Assembly (NCBI GenBank): GCA_016929495.1 | Contig: JAFGIS010000441.1 | Coordinates: 1 to 35,977 of the forward strand | From: Polyangiaceae bacterium | GTDB lineage: Bacteria; Myxococcota_A; Polyangia; Polyangiales; Polyangiaceae | Reading direction: 5' to 3' | DNA: 35,977 nt | Part shown: in pieces, positions 24,977-33,802 of the stretch | Position numbering within the stretch: the stretch's first letter is position 1 | Layout: every line of letters starts with the position of its first letter | Made by a program: the position numbers and the translations under genes | Notes under the pieces: model-generated | Seen by the model: only the letters and a program-made list of their open reading frames with translations | Told to the model about the DNA's origin: nothing | Database searches by the model: none

Positions 24977-26680
24977 TCAGCCGGCGTCCAACGGGGCCCC
25001 GCCGCGGTCGAGGAACTGCATCAGCCAGGTCATCGCGGGACGCATGGTTCCGTCGCTGTGCATGAGCCCGGAATACTGCTGCCAGGTGCTCCCGACGATG
25101 TAGCCCCAGAGCGTGATCCCCTTCACGTCGTGGTTCTGCCAGAACATGGTGAAGTGGTCCCGCATGACTTGCGCCTGCAGGTCGTCGTCCGCGATGTTGA
25201 GGTCGTACTCGGTGATGAAAGTGGGCAAGCCCGTCTCGTTGGCTATCTTGTCGAGGTTCGACTGGAGTGTGCTCGTATCGACTTGTGCGGTGCCGTGGGC
25301 CTGGCATCCAACCGCGTCGATCGGCGCGCCCAGCGACTGGATCGCGTTCACGATGTCGACGGTGTTCTGAGCTTCGGCCGAATACTCGATGTTGTTGTAG
25401 TCGTTCAGGATGAGCACGGCCTTCGGGCATGCTTCTCGCGCCCACGTGAACAGGTTGGCGATCCAGTCCCAGCCGGTCGTGCCGTCGCCCCCGATGCCGT
25501 CCTTGTACCCGGGACTCGTGTGCGGAGGCGGGTCGTTCACGACGTCGATCAGCGCGACGTTGGGGTAGCGATCGCAGAAGGTACTCATCCACTGCCTGAC
25601 GGCGCTCTCGGCATTGCTATCGTCGACCCAGCCCGGTTGCTGGGTTCCTCCGACGAAAGCGTGTTCCTTGAAGGGGATGCCCATTACGTCGCAGTAGCTG
25701 TACATGGCATCGAGCGAGTTCCAGTTGTACGAGCTCGCCGAGCTCGGCTGCACCGAACCCCATTGCCCGGCGTTCTCTGGCGAGAATTGGTCCCAGTACG
25801 TGGCGAAGTCCGATCGAATGGATCCGCTGGTATCGGTGTTGCCAGCGAACCTCACGGGGAAGATCACACCTCCCGTCGCGCCGCCGGTGGAAGAACCTCC
25901 GGTCGCTGCTCCGCCCGTGGCTGCGCCACCGGTGCTCGCGCCGCCGGTCGCCATGCCGCCCGTCGCCGCACCGCCGGCTGCGGCTCCTGCAGCCTCGGCG
26001 CCGCCGACCGCGTCACTGCCCGCAGCGGCGCCGCCGGTGCTCGTGCCGCCGGTCGCCGCGCCACCCGTCGCTGCACCGCCGGCTCCTGCAGCCTCGGTGC
26101 CACCAACCGCGTCACTGCCCGCAGCGGCGCCGCCGGTGCTCGCGCCGCCGGTCTCGACGCCCCCGATCGCCACTCCGCCGGCTTCGGCTCCCCCGCCGTC
26201 CGCGGTCGCTGCACCGCCCGTCGCGGAGCCGCCCGCACTGAACCCTGCAGGCCCCAAGCCGCTGGCCCCCGCACCGCCCTCTGCCTCTGTGCCGCCATCC
26301 ACGGTCGCACCCTGACCGGCCACATCGCTGCCACCCTGGCCGCCTCCGGTCACTGCAGACGGACCCCCAGCGCCGCCGCGAGCACCTCCTGTCTCGCCGC
26401 CCTGACCCGCGGCCGCGCTCTCGACCTGCTTGCCAGCTGCTCCGGCTTCTGAAGCCGCCGTCAAGACGCCGCCGCTGGCGCGGTCGACTCGTCCCGGGCG
26501 TCCTCCGGCCTCTTCGCTCGCATCGTGCGCGCTGTCCGCCCCGCCCGCGCTCGGCGCGCCAGCGACCGCATCTTCTCCCGCGTAGCCCGAGCTGGCGCGG
26601 CCCTCGCTGCGATCGGTGAGCCCGGCGAGGCTCTGGCACCCGACCAGAGCCCCGAGCGCACCGAGCGCCGCGAGCCTCAC
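24977..26680 (-). CDS. GH10-like lipoprotein with long Ala/Gly/Thr linker
   Basis: A 567-aa lipoprotein: signal and lipobox LVGC (Cys15), then about 250 residues of Ala/Gly/Thr/Ser repeats, then a glycoside hydrolase 10 (xylanase-type) barrel from about 275. Family motifs are FSPENAGQW, FKEHAFVGG, ALIDVVNDPP, CQAHG, FITEYDL and GITLWGY. The nucleophile glutamate (E491 in ITEYD) is present, but the acid/base position (VVN-E in active enzymes) is Asp (D383), so catalysis may be weak or altered. It starts with GTG 26680, overlapping the AgmX-type gene by 4 nt. The linker contains a 99-bp duplication (25983-26180). It could act outside the cell on plant or bacterial polysaccharide. Confidence 0.85.
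   Translation of the reverse strand: MRLAALGALGALVGCQSLAGLTDRSEGRASSGYAGEDAVAGAPSAGGADSAHDASEEAGGRPGRVDRASGGVLTAASEAGAAGKQVESAAAGQGGETGGARGGAGGPSAVTGGGQGGSDVAGQGATVDGGTEAEGGAGASGLGPAGFSAGGSATGGAATADGGGAEAGGVAIGGVETGGASTGGAAAGSDAVGGTEAAGAGGAATGGAATGGTSTGGAAAGSDAVGGAEAAGAAAGGAATGGMATGGASTGGAATGGAATGGSSTGGATGGVIFPVRFAGNTDTSGSIRSDFATYWDQFSPENAGQWGSVQPSSASSYNWNSLDAMYSYCDVMGIPFKEHAFVGGTQQPGWVDDSNAESAVRQWMSTFCDRYPNVALIDVVNDPPPHTSPGYKDGIGGDGTTGWDWIANLFTWAREACPKAVLILNDYNNIEYSAEAQNTVDIVNAIQSLGAPIDAVGCQAHGTAQVDTSTLQSNLDKIANETGLPTFITEYDLNIADDDLQAQVMRDHFTMFWQNHDVKGITLWGYIVGSTWQQYSGLMHSDGTMRPAMTWLMQFLDRGGAPLDAG
25983..26180 (-). repeat. Two tandem 99-bp copies in the GH10-like linker
   Basis: Two units with a period of 99 bp (25983-26081 and 26082-26180) encode the 33-residue segment containing GGAAAGSDAVGG twice. 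Each is further built of short GGAATGG-type repeats. The length is a multiple of 3, so the frame is kept. Confidence 0.75.
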
Positions 26681-27711
26681 GTCAGCCCCGTGAGGGCAGC
26701 GCCAGCTGCCGACACGAGCTCCGGTGACTGCTCGGTCGCCTGCTGCGGTTTCGGTTCAGCGGGCGCCGCCGGCGTGCCGACGCGCAGGGCGAACACCAGC
26801 GGGGAGCCCGGTTTCTCGGGCAACACGAGAGCGCCCACAACGCCCTGCACACAGGCACTGACATCCGGGTCGGGGAAATGAGTCTCGAACTGGTGCAGGG
26901 CGGCCACGGTTCCTGAATCACCATACTCGACCCAGAACGCGATGCGGCCCCAAAGCTTCGGGTCTCGACGCCACCCTTGTTCCGCACAAGCGACCAGCTG
27001 ACTTCGGGCGGCCTGCCACAGCCGATCGGCCCGACCCAGGCTAGCGCTGAGCTCTGGTGGATCGAGACTGGGGTCGGATCCAGGGTCCCACGCAGGCAGG
27101 GGCACATCGCCCGGCCAGAATCGGATCCTGAGCTCGGCATCGATCCGCCGCGCCGGCAGCTCTCGAAGCTCCAGGCCGAGCACCTTGTCGCTCAGGCAGG
27201 ACTGGAGCTCGGCGTCCTGCAACGCGCGCACGGCGTGCACGGCCCGGACGCGCCCGGCTCGGGTGGCCGAGAGCCGCACGAGGTGATCCACGGTGAGCTT
27301 CGGATCACGCCGCAGGGCCGCCTCGTAGCAGACCCGAAGCGGCCAGTAGCCCTTGCTCCTGGCACGAGCCTGGACCAGGCGCTCCACACTGGCGACGCTG
27401 CCCCGCCGCGCCCAGGCACCAAGCACGCGGGCATCGACCACGACGCGTGCTCCCGGATGAAACCGCGGACGGCTGGACAGGTAGCTGGGATCGCCGTTGC
27501 CACCGATGTTCCAGCGTGCGAGCTCTTCGTCTTGCATGGACGCCTGCACGTCACCTTCGGGACGCGAGCGGCGGTTGGGGACGTTGGGCCGTTCGAGCTC
27601 GACGACAACGGGCGCGGTGTTCTCGCCGGGGGCTTGGCACGGCTCGGCGAACGCCAGTCGCGCCGTGCCGAGCAGGCATGCCATGAGCATCGGTGTGGTT
27701 GGCTGTGGCAC
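26677..27711 (-). CDS. Exported protein with two AgmX/PglI-like domains
   Basis: A 344-aa protein with a signal peptide (LMACLLGTARLAFA). Two related segments, about 120-185 (LRVCYEAALRRDPKL ... ELQSCLSDKV) and about 235-310 (LVACAEQGWRRDPKL ... DVSACVQGVV), match the AgmX/PglI C-terminal pattern known in myxobacterial gliding and envelope proteins, including the paired Cys. The function of this domain is not known in detail. It is probably periplasmic. Its stop overlaps the GH10-like gene by 4 nt (GTGA), so both are probably one transcript. An alternative start is the ATG seven codons later. Confidence 0.65.
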   Translation of the reverse strand: MPQPTTPMLMACLLGTARLAFAEPCQAPGENTAPVVVELERPNVPNRRSRPEGDVQASMQDEELARWNIGGNGDPSYLSSRPRFHPGARVVVDARVLGAWARRGSVASVERLVQARARSKGYWPLRVCYEAALRRDPKLTVDHLVRLSATRAGRVRAVHAVRALQDAELQSCLSDKVLGLELRELPARRIDAELRIRFWPGDVPLPAWDPGSDPSLDPPELSASLGRADRLWQAARSQLVACAEQGWRRDPKLWGRIAFWVEYGDSGTVAALHQFETHFPDPDVSACVQGVVGALVLPEKPGSPLVFALRVGTPAAPAEPKPQQATEQSPELVSAAGAALTGLT

Positions 27712-27864
27712 GAGCTGAGGGTAGCTCAGCGACCCTGTGGCGCCAGTCAGATGCCCCGACCGGACCAGCGCACTGGAGCCCCGTTCGAGCTCTGCTGACG
27801 CCGAGCTTCATCCCTGGTACTCTGGGTTCCGACTGGCCTCCTCTGCCCGGGAAAGGACTTCAGC

Positions 27865-30063
27865 ATGCGTCGATGCTCTGCCCGCGACTCGAATCGATGG
27901 CTGCCGGGCCTTCTGATCCTGGCTCTCACGACCTGCACTACATCGGACCACCCCGACGGCAGCCCTGCGGGCACAGGGTCCGTCGTCCCGCTCGGCGAGG
28001 GTGAGTACCTGGTGAACGGACACGAGCTCTTGCTCGTCGAGAACGACGACAGCTCGAGCAACGTCTGGCTGGTCGCCGGCGACCGTGCCGGTGAGGGGAT
28101 CGGCGTGCTGGTCGATCGGGATCCGGACGCGGAGGGGGCGGACGTCTCCGGTGTCGTGTACGTGGCGCCGGGCGGCACTTCCATGACCGTGACCCTCGAC
28201 GCGAAGGGCGATCCCGAGAGCGCCCTGTTCGACGACGGCACCCGCATGGAATTCTCGAAGGTGACCGCCAGCGGCGCCCATGCGACTGTCCGCGGACCCG
28301 ACGGCGGGAAGCTCCTCGCCACCGAGGTCGAGTGGGACCTCTCCGAGCTCCGTGACCGCATCGACGAACATGGTTTGACGGTCGATCTGTCGTCGCTCGG
28401 CGCCGTCTCGGGTCCGCTGCCGGGTCGCAGGCCCTTGGCCGCCTCGGGGGGAAACCGTCCGCACCTTGCGGCGATCCATGGTGTCCTGCGGGTCGCCGGC
28501 ACCCTGATTTCGGTGGTTGCCTGCGCGGGATCCGGTCTCGCGCTTCTGGTGCCCGGCGGACAGATCACGGCGCCGGCCGCCGCCCTGGCGTGCACCAGCG
28601 CCGCGGCGGGCGTCGTATCCACGATCGCCTCGTTCGTCGGCCCGTCGGCACTCGGCACCTGGACGGGCGTCGGCAGCACGCTCGGGTCGGCGCTGTCGTG
28701 CGGGACGGCCAGCGCCCCCGATTGCGTCACGCTGCTGCTCGCGGTGTTCGACTCGAGGCTACCCGACTGCACCGTCACCGCGAAGCACCACCATCGCTTG
28801 TGCCTGGAGGGAACGATCTACTGGGTCAACGATTGCGACGTGCTGCAGGAAACAGCCGAACACTGCAAGCACGGATGCTCGGGAGACAGCTGTCTGCCGT
28901 TCGAGCCTACATTGGACGTGAGCCTGGGTGCGGAGCCTCGCTGTGCGGCTGCGAAAGAGAACTTCTTCTTCTCCGCCTTCGCCCAGGGCGGGGACTCGGA
29001 TTCCTATCAATATCGCTGGGACTTCGGAGACGGTGACCAGAGCGCGGGGCCGGATGCGATGTCCCACAGCTACGGCAAGAAGGGAAGCTACGCCGTCGAG
29101 CTGACGGTCGAGGACGACGCGGGCCACCGGGGATGGGCAGCGGCGCGGGTGCAGGTGGGCGACTGCACGGGTGTCGGCGCGAGCATCGTGAGCGAGGCGT
29201 GCGCGCGGCCGGGGGCGCCCCTCGGGCTCGCCGCGGAGGTCAACGGCGGCGACTCGGAAAGCCTCGAGTACGGCTGGAACCTCGGCGACGGCACGCTCGC
29301 GCACGGACGCTCGGTGACGCACCGCTATTTGGACGCGGGCGACTATGTCGCGACGTTGATCGTTCGCGACCAGGACGGGTTTCTGGCGCGGGCCACGCGG
29401 CGCGTTTCCGTCGGCGACTGCGGCGGCCAGGCCGGAAGCGACTCGGCTGGCGCCGGCGGCCAGGCCGGAAGCGACTCGGCTGGCGCCGGCGGCCGGGTCG
29501 GAAGCGACTCGGCTGGCGCCGGGATGGGGGGCAGCGCCGAGGGACAGGCGGGACAGGCCATCATGACGGCCGGAAGCGCCGGCACAGCCGGGGACGATGG
29601 CGACTGGACCGCGGCGGCGTGCGATGCTTCGGGGCTCATGTCGCTGCAAGCCGGAGCACCGGTCTATCGCCGGGACCAATACCAGGAGGTGGACCACTGC
29701 CTGGCGCCAGCGACGCTGACCTACTCAGGGGACGACCTGAACGCGTACTGGGCAGCGTACGATGATGCGTCCGGGAAGTGGAAGCTCTATTCTGGCGAAC
29801 TCCTCCCCGGAAAGGACTATGCGATAGCTCAGTTCTGGCAGTCGTACGTGCCCAGCGGCGAAACCGAATTCGAGCCCTTCAGCGGCGGCAACCCCACTGC
29901 GCTCGCGGCCTACTTCGTGCGCCGCACAGGCGATGCGTCGCAGTGGTTCGAAGGATGCGGTTGGATCTACGACTACGTCACCGAGCACAATGCTCTGCCA
30001 CCCGGGCTGGGAAGCGTCGAAATCGGCGGGCTCAACCCCTGCTTGGGGACCCGGCCCGAGTAG
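27865..30063 (+). CDS. Lipoprotein with PKD domains
   Basis: A 732-aa exported protein. The N-terminus (LPGLLILALTTC) looks like a lipoprotein signal, although Thr before Cys is less usual. About 40-180 is an uncharacterised beta-rich part, and about 200-300 is Gly/Ala/Ser-rich with hydrophobic stretches. Two PKD domains follow: FSAFAQGGDSDSYQYRWDFGDGDQ (about 350-435, split by me at the first turn) and a second around EYGWNLGDG (about 440-515). A Gly/Ser/Ala linker with three 33-bp repeats precedes a Trp/Tyr-rich C-terminal domain. PKD domains mediate protein or polysaccharide contact outside the cell. It diverges from the AgmX-type gene across 153 bp. Confidence 0.7.
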   Translation: MRRCSARDSNRWLPGLLILALTTCTTSDHPDGSPAGTGSVVPLGEGEYLVNGHELLLVENDDSSSNVWLVAGDRAGEGIGVLVDRDPDAEGADVSGVVYVAPGGTSMTVTLDAKGDPESALFDDGTRMEFSKVTASGAHATVRGPDGGKLLATEVEWDLSELRDRIDEHGLTVDLSSLGAVSGPLPGRRPLAASGGNRPHLAAIHGVLRVAGTLISVVACAGSGLALLVPGGQITAPAAALACTSAAAGVVSTIASFVGPSALGTWTGVGSTLGSALSCGTASAPDCVTLLLAVFDSRLPDCTVTAKHHHRLCLEGTIYWVNDCDVLQETAEHCKHGCSGDSCLPFEPTLDVSLGAEPRCAAAKENFFFSAFAQGGDSDSYQYRWDFGDGDQSAGPDAMSHSYGKKGSYAVELTVEDDAGHRGWAAARVQVGDCTGVGASIVSEACARPGAPLGLAAEVNGGDSESLEYGWNLGDGTLAHGRSVTHRYLDAGDYVATLIVRDQDGFLARATRRVSVGDCGGQAGSDSAGAGGQAGSDSAGAGGRVGSDSAGAGMGGSAEGQAGQAIMTAGSAGTAGDDGDWTAAACDASGLMSLQAGAPVYRRDQYQEVDHCLAPATLTYSGDDLNAYWAAYDDASGKWKLYSGELLPGKDYAIAQFWQSYVPSGETEFEPFSGGNPTALAAYFVRRTGDASQWFEGCGWIYDYVTEHNALPPGLGSVEIGGLNPCLGTRPE
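29428..29526 (+). repeat. Three tandem 33-bp copies in the PKD gene
   Basis: Units starting at 29428, 29461 and 29494 encode the 11-residue unit QAGSDSAGAGG (third copy RVGSDSAGAG). The frame is preserved. Confidence 0.8.
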
Positions 30064-30153
30064 CGCGCGAGCTCGAACCGGCGCCGCAGACGGCCACGAG
30101 AGCCTTGGCGCGCGTGAAGCCCGCCCACGGCCATGGTAGGCGAGCCGGGTCCG

Positions 30154-30441
30154 ATGATCGAGCTACTTGGATTGATTGGTGCGGTCGCCTTTGCGCTGTC
30201 CGGAGTGCCCCAGGCGATCAAGTCCTGGCGCGAGGGTCACTCTCACGGTGTGGCACATGGCACCGTGCTTCTGTGGCTGCTGGGCGAAGCCGCCATGCTC
30301 GCCTACGCGGTCGGCAAATACACGTCGGATTTCATCCTGATGGGCAACTACGCCGCCAACTTCCTGGTCGTGGGTGTAATCGCCTGGTTCAAATACCGAC
30401 CCCGGGTGCTGCCCGCTGCAGCCAACGAATCGCAGCAGTAG
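30154..30441 (+). CDS. SemiSWEET-like (PQ-loop) membrane protein
   Basis: A 95-aa inner-membrane protein with three predicted helices and the PQ-type motif SGVPQAIKSW in the first, matching the SemiSWEET/PQ-loop repeat architecture, which dimerises to carry small sugars. Substrate is unknown. ATG 30154 is preferred because MIELLGLIG begins the first helix as in relatives, although ATG 30133, seven codons earlier, is possible. It is 90 bp downstream of the PKD gene and converges on the next gene. Confidence 0.7.
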   Translation: MIELLGLIGAVAFALSGVPQAIKSWREGHSHGVAHGTVLLWLLGEAAMLAYAVGKYTSDFILMGNYAANFLVVGVIAWFKYRPRVLPAAANESQQ

Positions 30442-30453
30442 AGCGAGTTGCCT

Positions 30454-30475
30454 CGGCGCCTGGTTCAGGGCGCCG
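30454..30475. terminator. Short GC-rich hairpin between convergent genes
   Basis: CGGCGCC (30454-30460) and GGCGCCG (30469-30475) form a 7-bp stem around an 8-nt loop, overlapping the last bases of the minus-strand lipoprotein gene. It lies between convergent genes and could terminate both, but no T-run follows. Confidence 0.3.
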
Positions 30476-31253
30476 GAAACGCAACTGGCCTGGATGTCGC
30501 AATGAGCTTGCTCATGGCCTCGTAGAAGTCGTGCGGGCCCTGCGCGTATCCTAGCTGCAGCTCGAAACGACCCTTGCCCGAGATGAACACGTTCACACCG
30601 GGACGCAGGAAATCGGTGCGTTTGCTCTTCTCCGCGGCCAGTTCGTCACACGGGCGTTCGAGAGCGAGAACGTGACTGCCCACCAGGTCCAACCCGCGCT
30701 TCGCGATCCCGTCGTGGCCTTCCGGATCCAGGGTATTCGAGTCGAGATGATCTGCACCGAGCATGTCGCGCGGAACGAAGCATGCCTTCAGCGCATGTCC
30801 GATGCTGCCGCCGGGCTGAAGAACCACCTTTGCGTTGTCCCAGTGGGATCGGTCAGGAGGCTGCCCCGGCGGCCCGTACCAGCAACGCACTTCCCGAACG
30901 GCATCGCGTTGGACGGCTCCATCGCGAAGAAGATCGATGCTCCAAAACGGGCCTACCCAGCCAGATTTCGCCGCGAGCTCCGCGGCCCGAGGAAACACCT
31001 CGAGAGGGGCCGTCCCGGTATTGACCAACGTGAGCGTCAGGACCACGTCGGTCATCGCAGAGGAAGAAAGCCGTGTCGGCTTTGTTCCGACCTTGAGCTG
31101 CAGTGGACTCGTCGTCTCGGGAGCTGCCAGCGACGGAGCCTCGGCGACCCTCGAACTGGCGTCGGGCGCTTCCTTGGCGCGGCGGCAGGCACCGGCCAAG
31201 AGCACCAAGTTCGCCACCAACAGAAGGGATGATGCTCGACTTGATTGAAACAT
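30465..31253 (-). CDS. Lipoprotein of unknown function
   Basis: A 262-aa protein with a lipoprotein signal (LLLVANLVLLAGAC, lipobox LAGAC). The mature part begins with an Ala/Ser/Pro segment and then a domain with alternating strands (such as TDVVLTLTLVNTGTAPLEVFP), which looks like an immunoglobulin-like beta-sandwich. No enzyme motif was recognised. The open frame continues upstream to 32000 through the repeat array, but only the ATG at 31253 gives a clear signal peptide. An AT-richer patch upstream (31254-31310) may contain its promoter. Confidence 0.7.
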   Translation of the reverse strand: MFQSSRASSLLLVANLVLLAGACRRAKEAPDASSRVAEAPSLAAPETTSPLQLKVGTKPTRLSSSAMTDVVLTLTLVNTGTAPLEVFPRAAELAAKSGWVGPFWSIDLLRDGAVQRDAVREVRCWYGPPGQPPDRSHWDNAKVVLQPGGSIGHALKACFVPRDMLGADHLDSNTLDPEGHDGIAKRGLDLVGSHVLALERPCDELAAEKSKRTDFLRPGVNVFISGKGRFELQLGYAQGPHDFYEAMSKLIATSRPVAFPAP

Positions 31254-31466
31254 GACGAAACGTTCATACAGCACTACATCGCACCTACCGCAACAGCAAA
31301 CACGTGAAACAATGACGGAACGCCTGAGCCCGGGCATGGCCAGACGGTCGAGTGCGCCCCCGGCTACCGCCTCGCGACGTCCAGCAACGCTGGGGCGCCC
31401 GGGCAGCGCCAAGCCGGTACCCCTCTTCCTGCCTTGGGCTCCCGTCAGCGCTCTTCGAACGGCTTT

Positions 31467-31755
31467 GCCGCCGCCAGCGAATTCGGATGCGCTCGACCCT
31501 CCCAGTCGCTGCCGCGAGCAACTCTCGAATGGCGCGGAGCCGACAATTGCAGCCGCCAGCGAATTCCGGGTCGCGCTGACCGTTTCAGGTGCTGCCGGGA
31601 GCGGCTCTTCGATGCGCTCGACCCAGAGAATCGCTGCCGTGAGCGATTCTCCGGTGCGGCGAACCCTCCGGTCGCTGCCGTGAGCGTTCCGGGGATGCCG
31701 ACGACGCTCGAAAGGCTGCCGGGAGCTCGCCCAGGTGCAGGCCGGTGCAGGCCGA
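31467..31755. repeat. Degenerate 41-42 bp tandem repeat array
   Basis: Seven units begin at 31467, 31508, 31549, 31591, 31633, 31674 and 31715, spaced by 41, 41, 42, 42, 41 and 41 bp. Each starts with a version of GCTGCCG(T/G/C)GAGCG. The last unit is partial. Because 41 is not a multiple of 3, the array is probably not coding. Some junctions form stems, for example GAGAATCGCT and AGCGATTCTC around 31628-31651 (10 bp around GCCGTG). Degenerate traces may extend left of 31467. It lies in the 733-bp gap between the lipoprotein gene and cysE. Confidence 0.7.
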
Positions 31756-31805
31756 CTCTCCGGGAGGTCCAACCGAAGGTCTTGAGCAAGGCCGAGAGTC
31801 CGTGC

Positions 31806-31845
31806 ACGAGGTGATGTGTGGCGGCGAGGCCTCACATCACCTCGT
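31806..31845 (-). terminator. 13-bp hairpin downstream of cysE
   Basis: The arms 31806-31818 and 31833-31845 (ACGAGGTGATGTG / CACATCACCTCGT) are perfectly complementary around a 14-nt loop. It lies about 140 bp beyond the stop of the serine acetyltransferase gene on its strand, so it may stop that transcript. No T-run is seen. Confidence 0.4.
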
Positions 31846-31986
31846 CGCGCGGGGCGTGATCCTCCGCCGGCCATGCCTACCGAAGCAAGCGACGGCAGCT
31901 TCGAACAGATATCGAACGCTTGGGGCGCCTGCGACGACGCGTTCACCGAGTGCGGCTGGCCCCTGCTGCGGTTCTGGAGCGAGGAG

Positions 31987-32892
<906 letters not shown>

Positions 32893-33115
32893 GAGGGGTG
32901 GACTCGGTCTACCACGCGGACAGGCCTCTCGCGCGAGAGCGAGGTGCCTCCGCGAGCGCGCCAACGGGCCAGCTCCGCAACCGGGCCGCCGGTGCGGCCG
33001 GCCCGAACAGGGCAAAATGGCGGACGGGCACCGGGCGCGCGTTCGGCTCCGGGTTTGGGACACTTGGAGGGGAGGCTTGCAGCTCGCAGGCGGACGCGCG
33101 ATGGTCCCGTGCCTC

Positions 33116-33802
33116 ATGACGTCCAAGCCGGCGGACTCGCCACGCCTGCCACCGAGCAACACGAGGCTCGAAGTGATCGAGGACTTGTCCCCCTCGGCGG
33201 CGCCCGGCTTTCTGCGGCTCGTGCGACGGCGTTTGGCCATTCGCCAGGACGATGGAAGACTGAGCGAACCGTTCGAGTACGACGAAGTGGATCGGGTCGC
33301 GATCGACGCCGTGGTCATTGCGGCGCACTATCTCGAGGGGGGCGTGCGCTGGGTCTATCTCCGAAGCGCCATTCGACCGCCGGTCGCGCTCCGAGATCCC
33401 GGCCGCTGTGAGGACGAACAGGCGAAACCGCGCCAGGTGCTCTGGGAGTTGCCGGCCGGGTTGGTCGAGCCGTGCGAAACGGCTGGCAGTGCCGCAGCGC
33501 TCACGGCGCAGCGGGAGCTGCAAGAGGAGCTCGGTTTCGTGGTCCGCCTCGAGGAGCTACGTCGACTCGGTCCATGCACGTTCCCGGCTCCGGGGTTCAT
33601 CTCCGAGTGCCACTTCTACTTCGAAGTCGAGGTGGATCCCAAGGCCCGCCGCAGTCCCGCTCTCGACGGCTCCGTGCTCGAGACCGCGGGCGCGGTCGTA
33701 GCCTTGCCGCTCGACGAGGCGCTGGCCCTGTGCCGGAGCGGGGAGATCGCGGACGCCAAGACAGAGCTTGCACTGCGGCGGCTCGAGGAGGCCGCGCTGT
33801 GA
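33116..33802 (+). CDS. Nudix hydrolase, ADP-ribose pyrophosphatase-like
   Basis: A 228-aa cytoplasmic Nudix protein. The Nudix box runs from G115 (GLVEPCE) to the catalytic RELQEELG (133-140), but the gap between the first Glu and REL is 11 residues rather than the usual 7. The preceding strand (VLWELPAGLVEP) is typical of ADP-ribose and related pyrophosphatases. It probably cleaves NAD-related or other nucleoside diphosphate compounds. The stop overlaps the NAD kinase start by 4 nt (GTGA), supporting a nicotinamide nucleotide role. ATG 33116 was chosen; upstream in-frame sequence is Arg-rich and overlaps the divergent cysE start. Confidence 0.85.
   Translation: MTSKPADSPRLPPSNTRLEVIEDLSPSAAPGFLRLVRRRLAIRQDDGRLSEPFEYDEVDRVAIDAVVIAAHYLEGGVRWVYLRSAIRPPVALRDPGRCEDEQAKPRQVLWELPAGLVEPCETAGSAAALTAQRELQEELGFVVRLEELRRLGPCTFPAPGFISECHFYFEVEVDPKARRSPALDGSVLETAGAVVALPLDEALALCRSGEIADAKTELALRRLEEAAL

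Noticed and set aside
25058..26452. 464-codon plus-strand open frame opposite the GH10-like gene
   Set aside because: It is antisense to a gene with clear GH10 motifs and a lipoprotein signal, and is Arg/Ala-rich as expected for a high-GC shadow frame.
31467..31755. CRISPR array
   Set aside because: The 41-42 bp units are degenerate and continuous, without constant repeats separated by unique spacers, and no cas gene is nearby.
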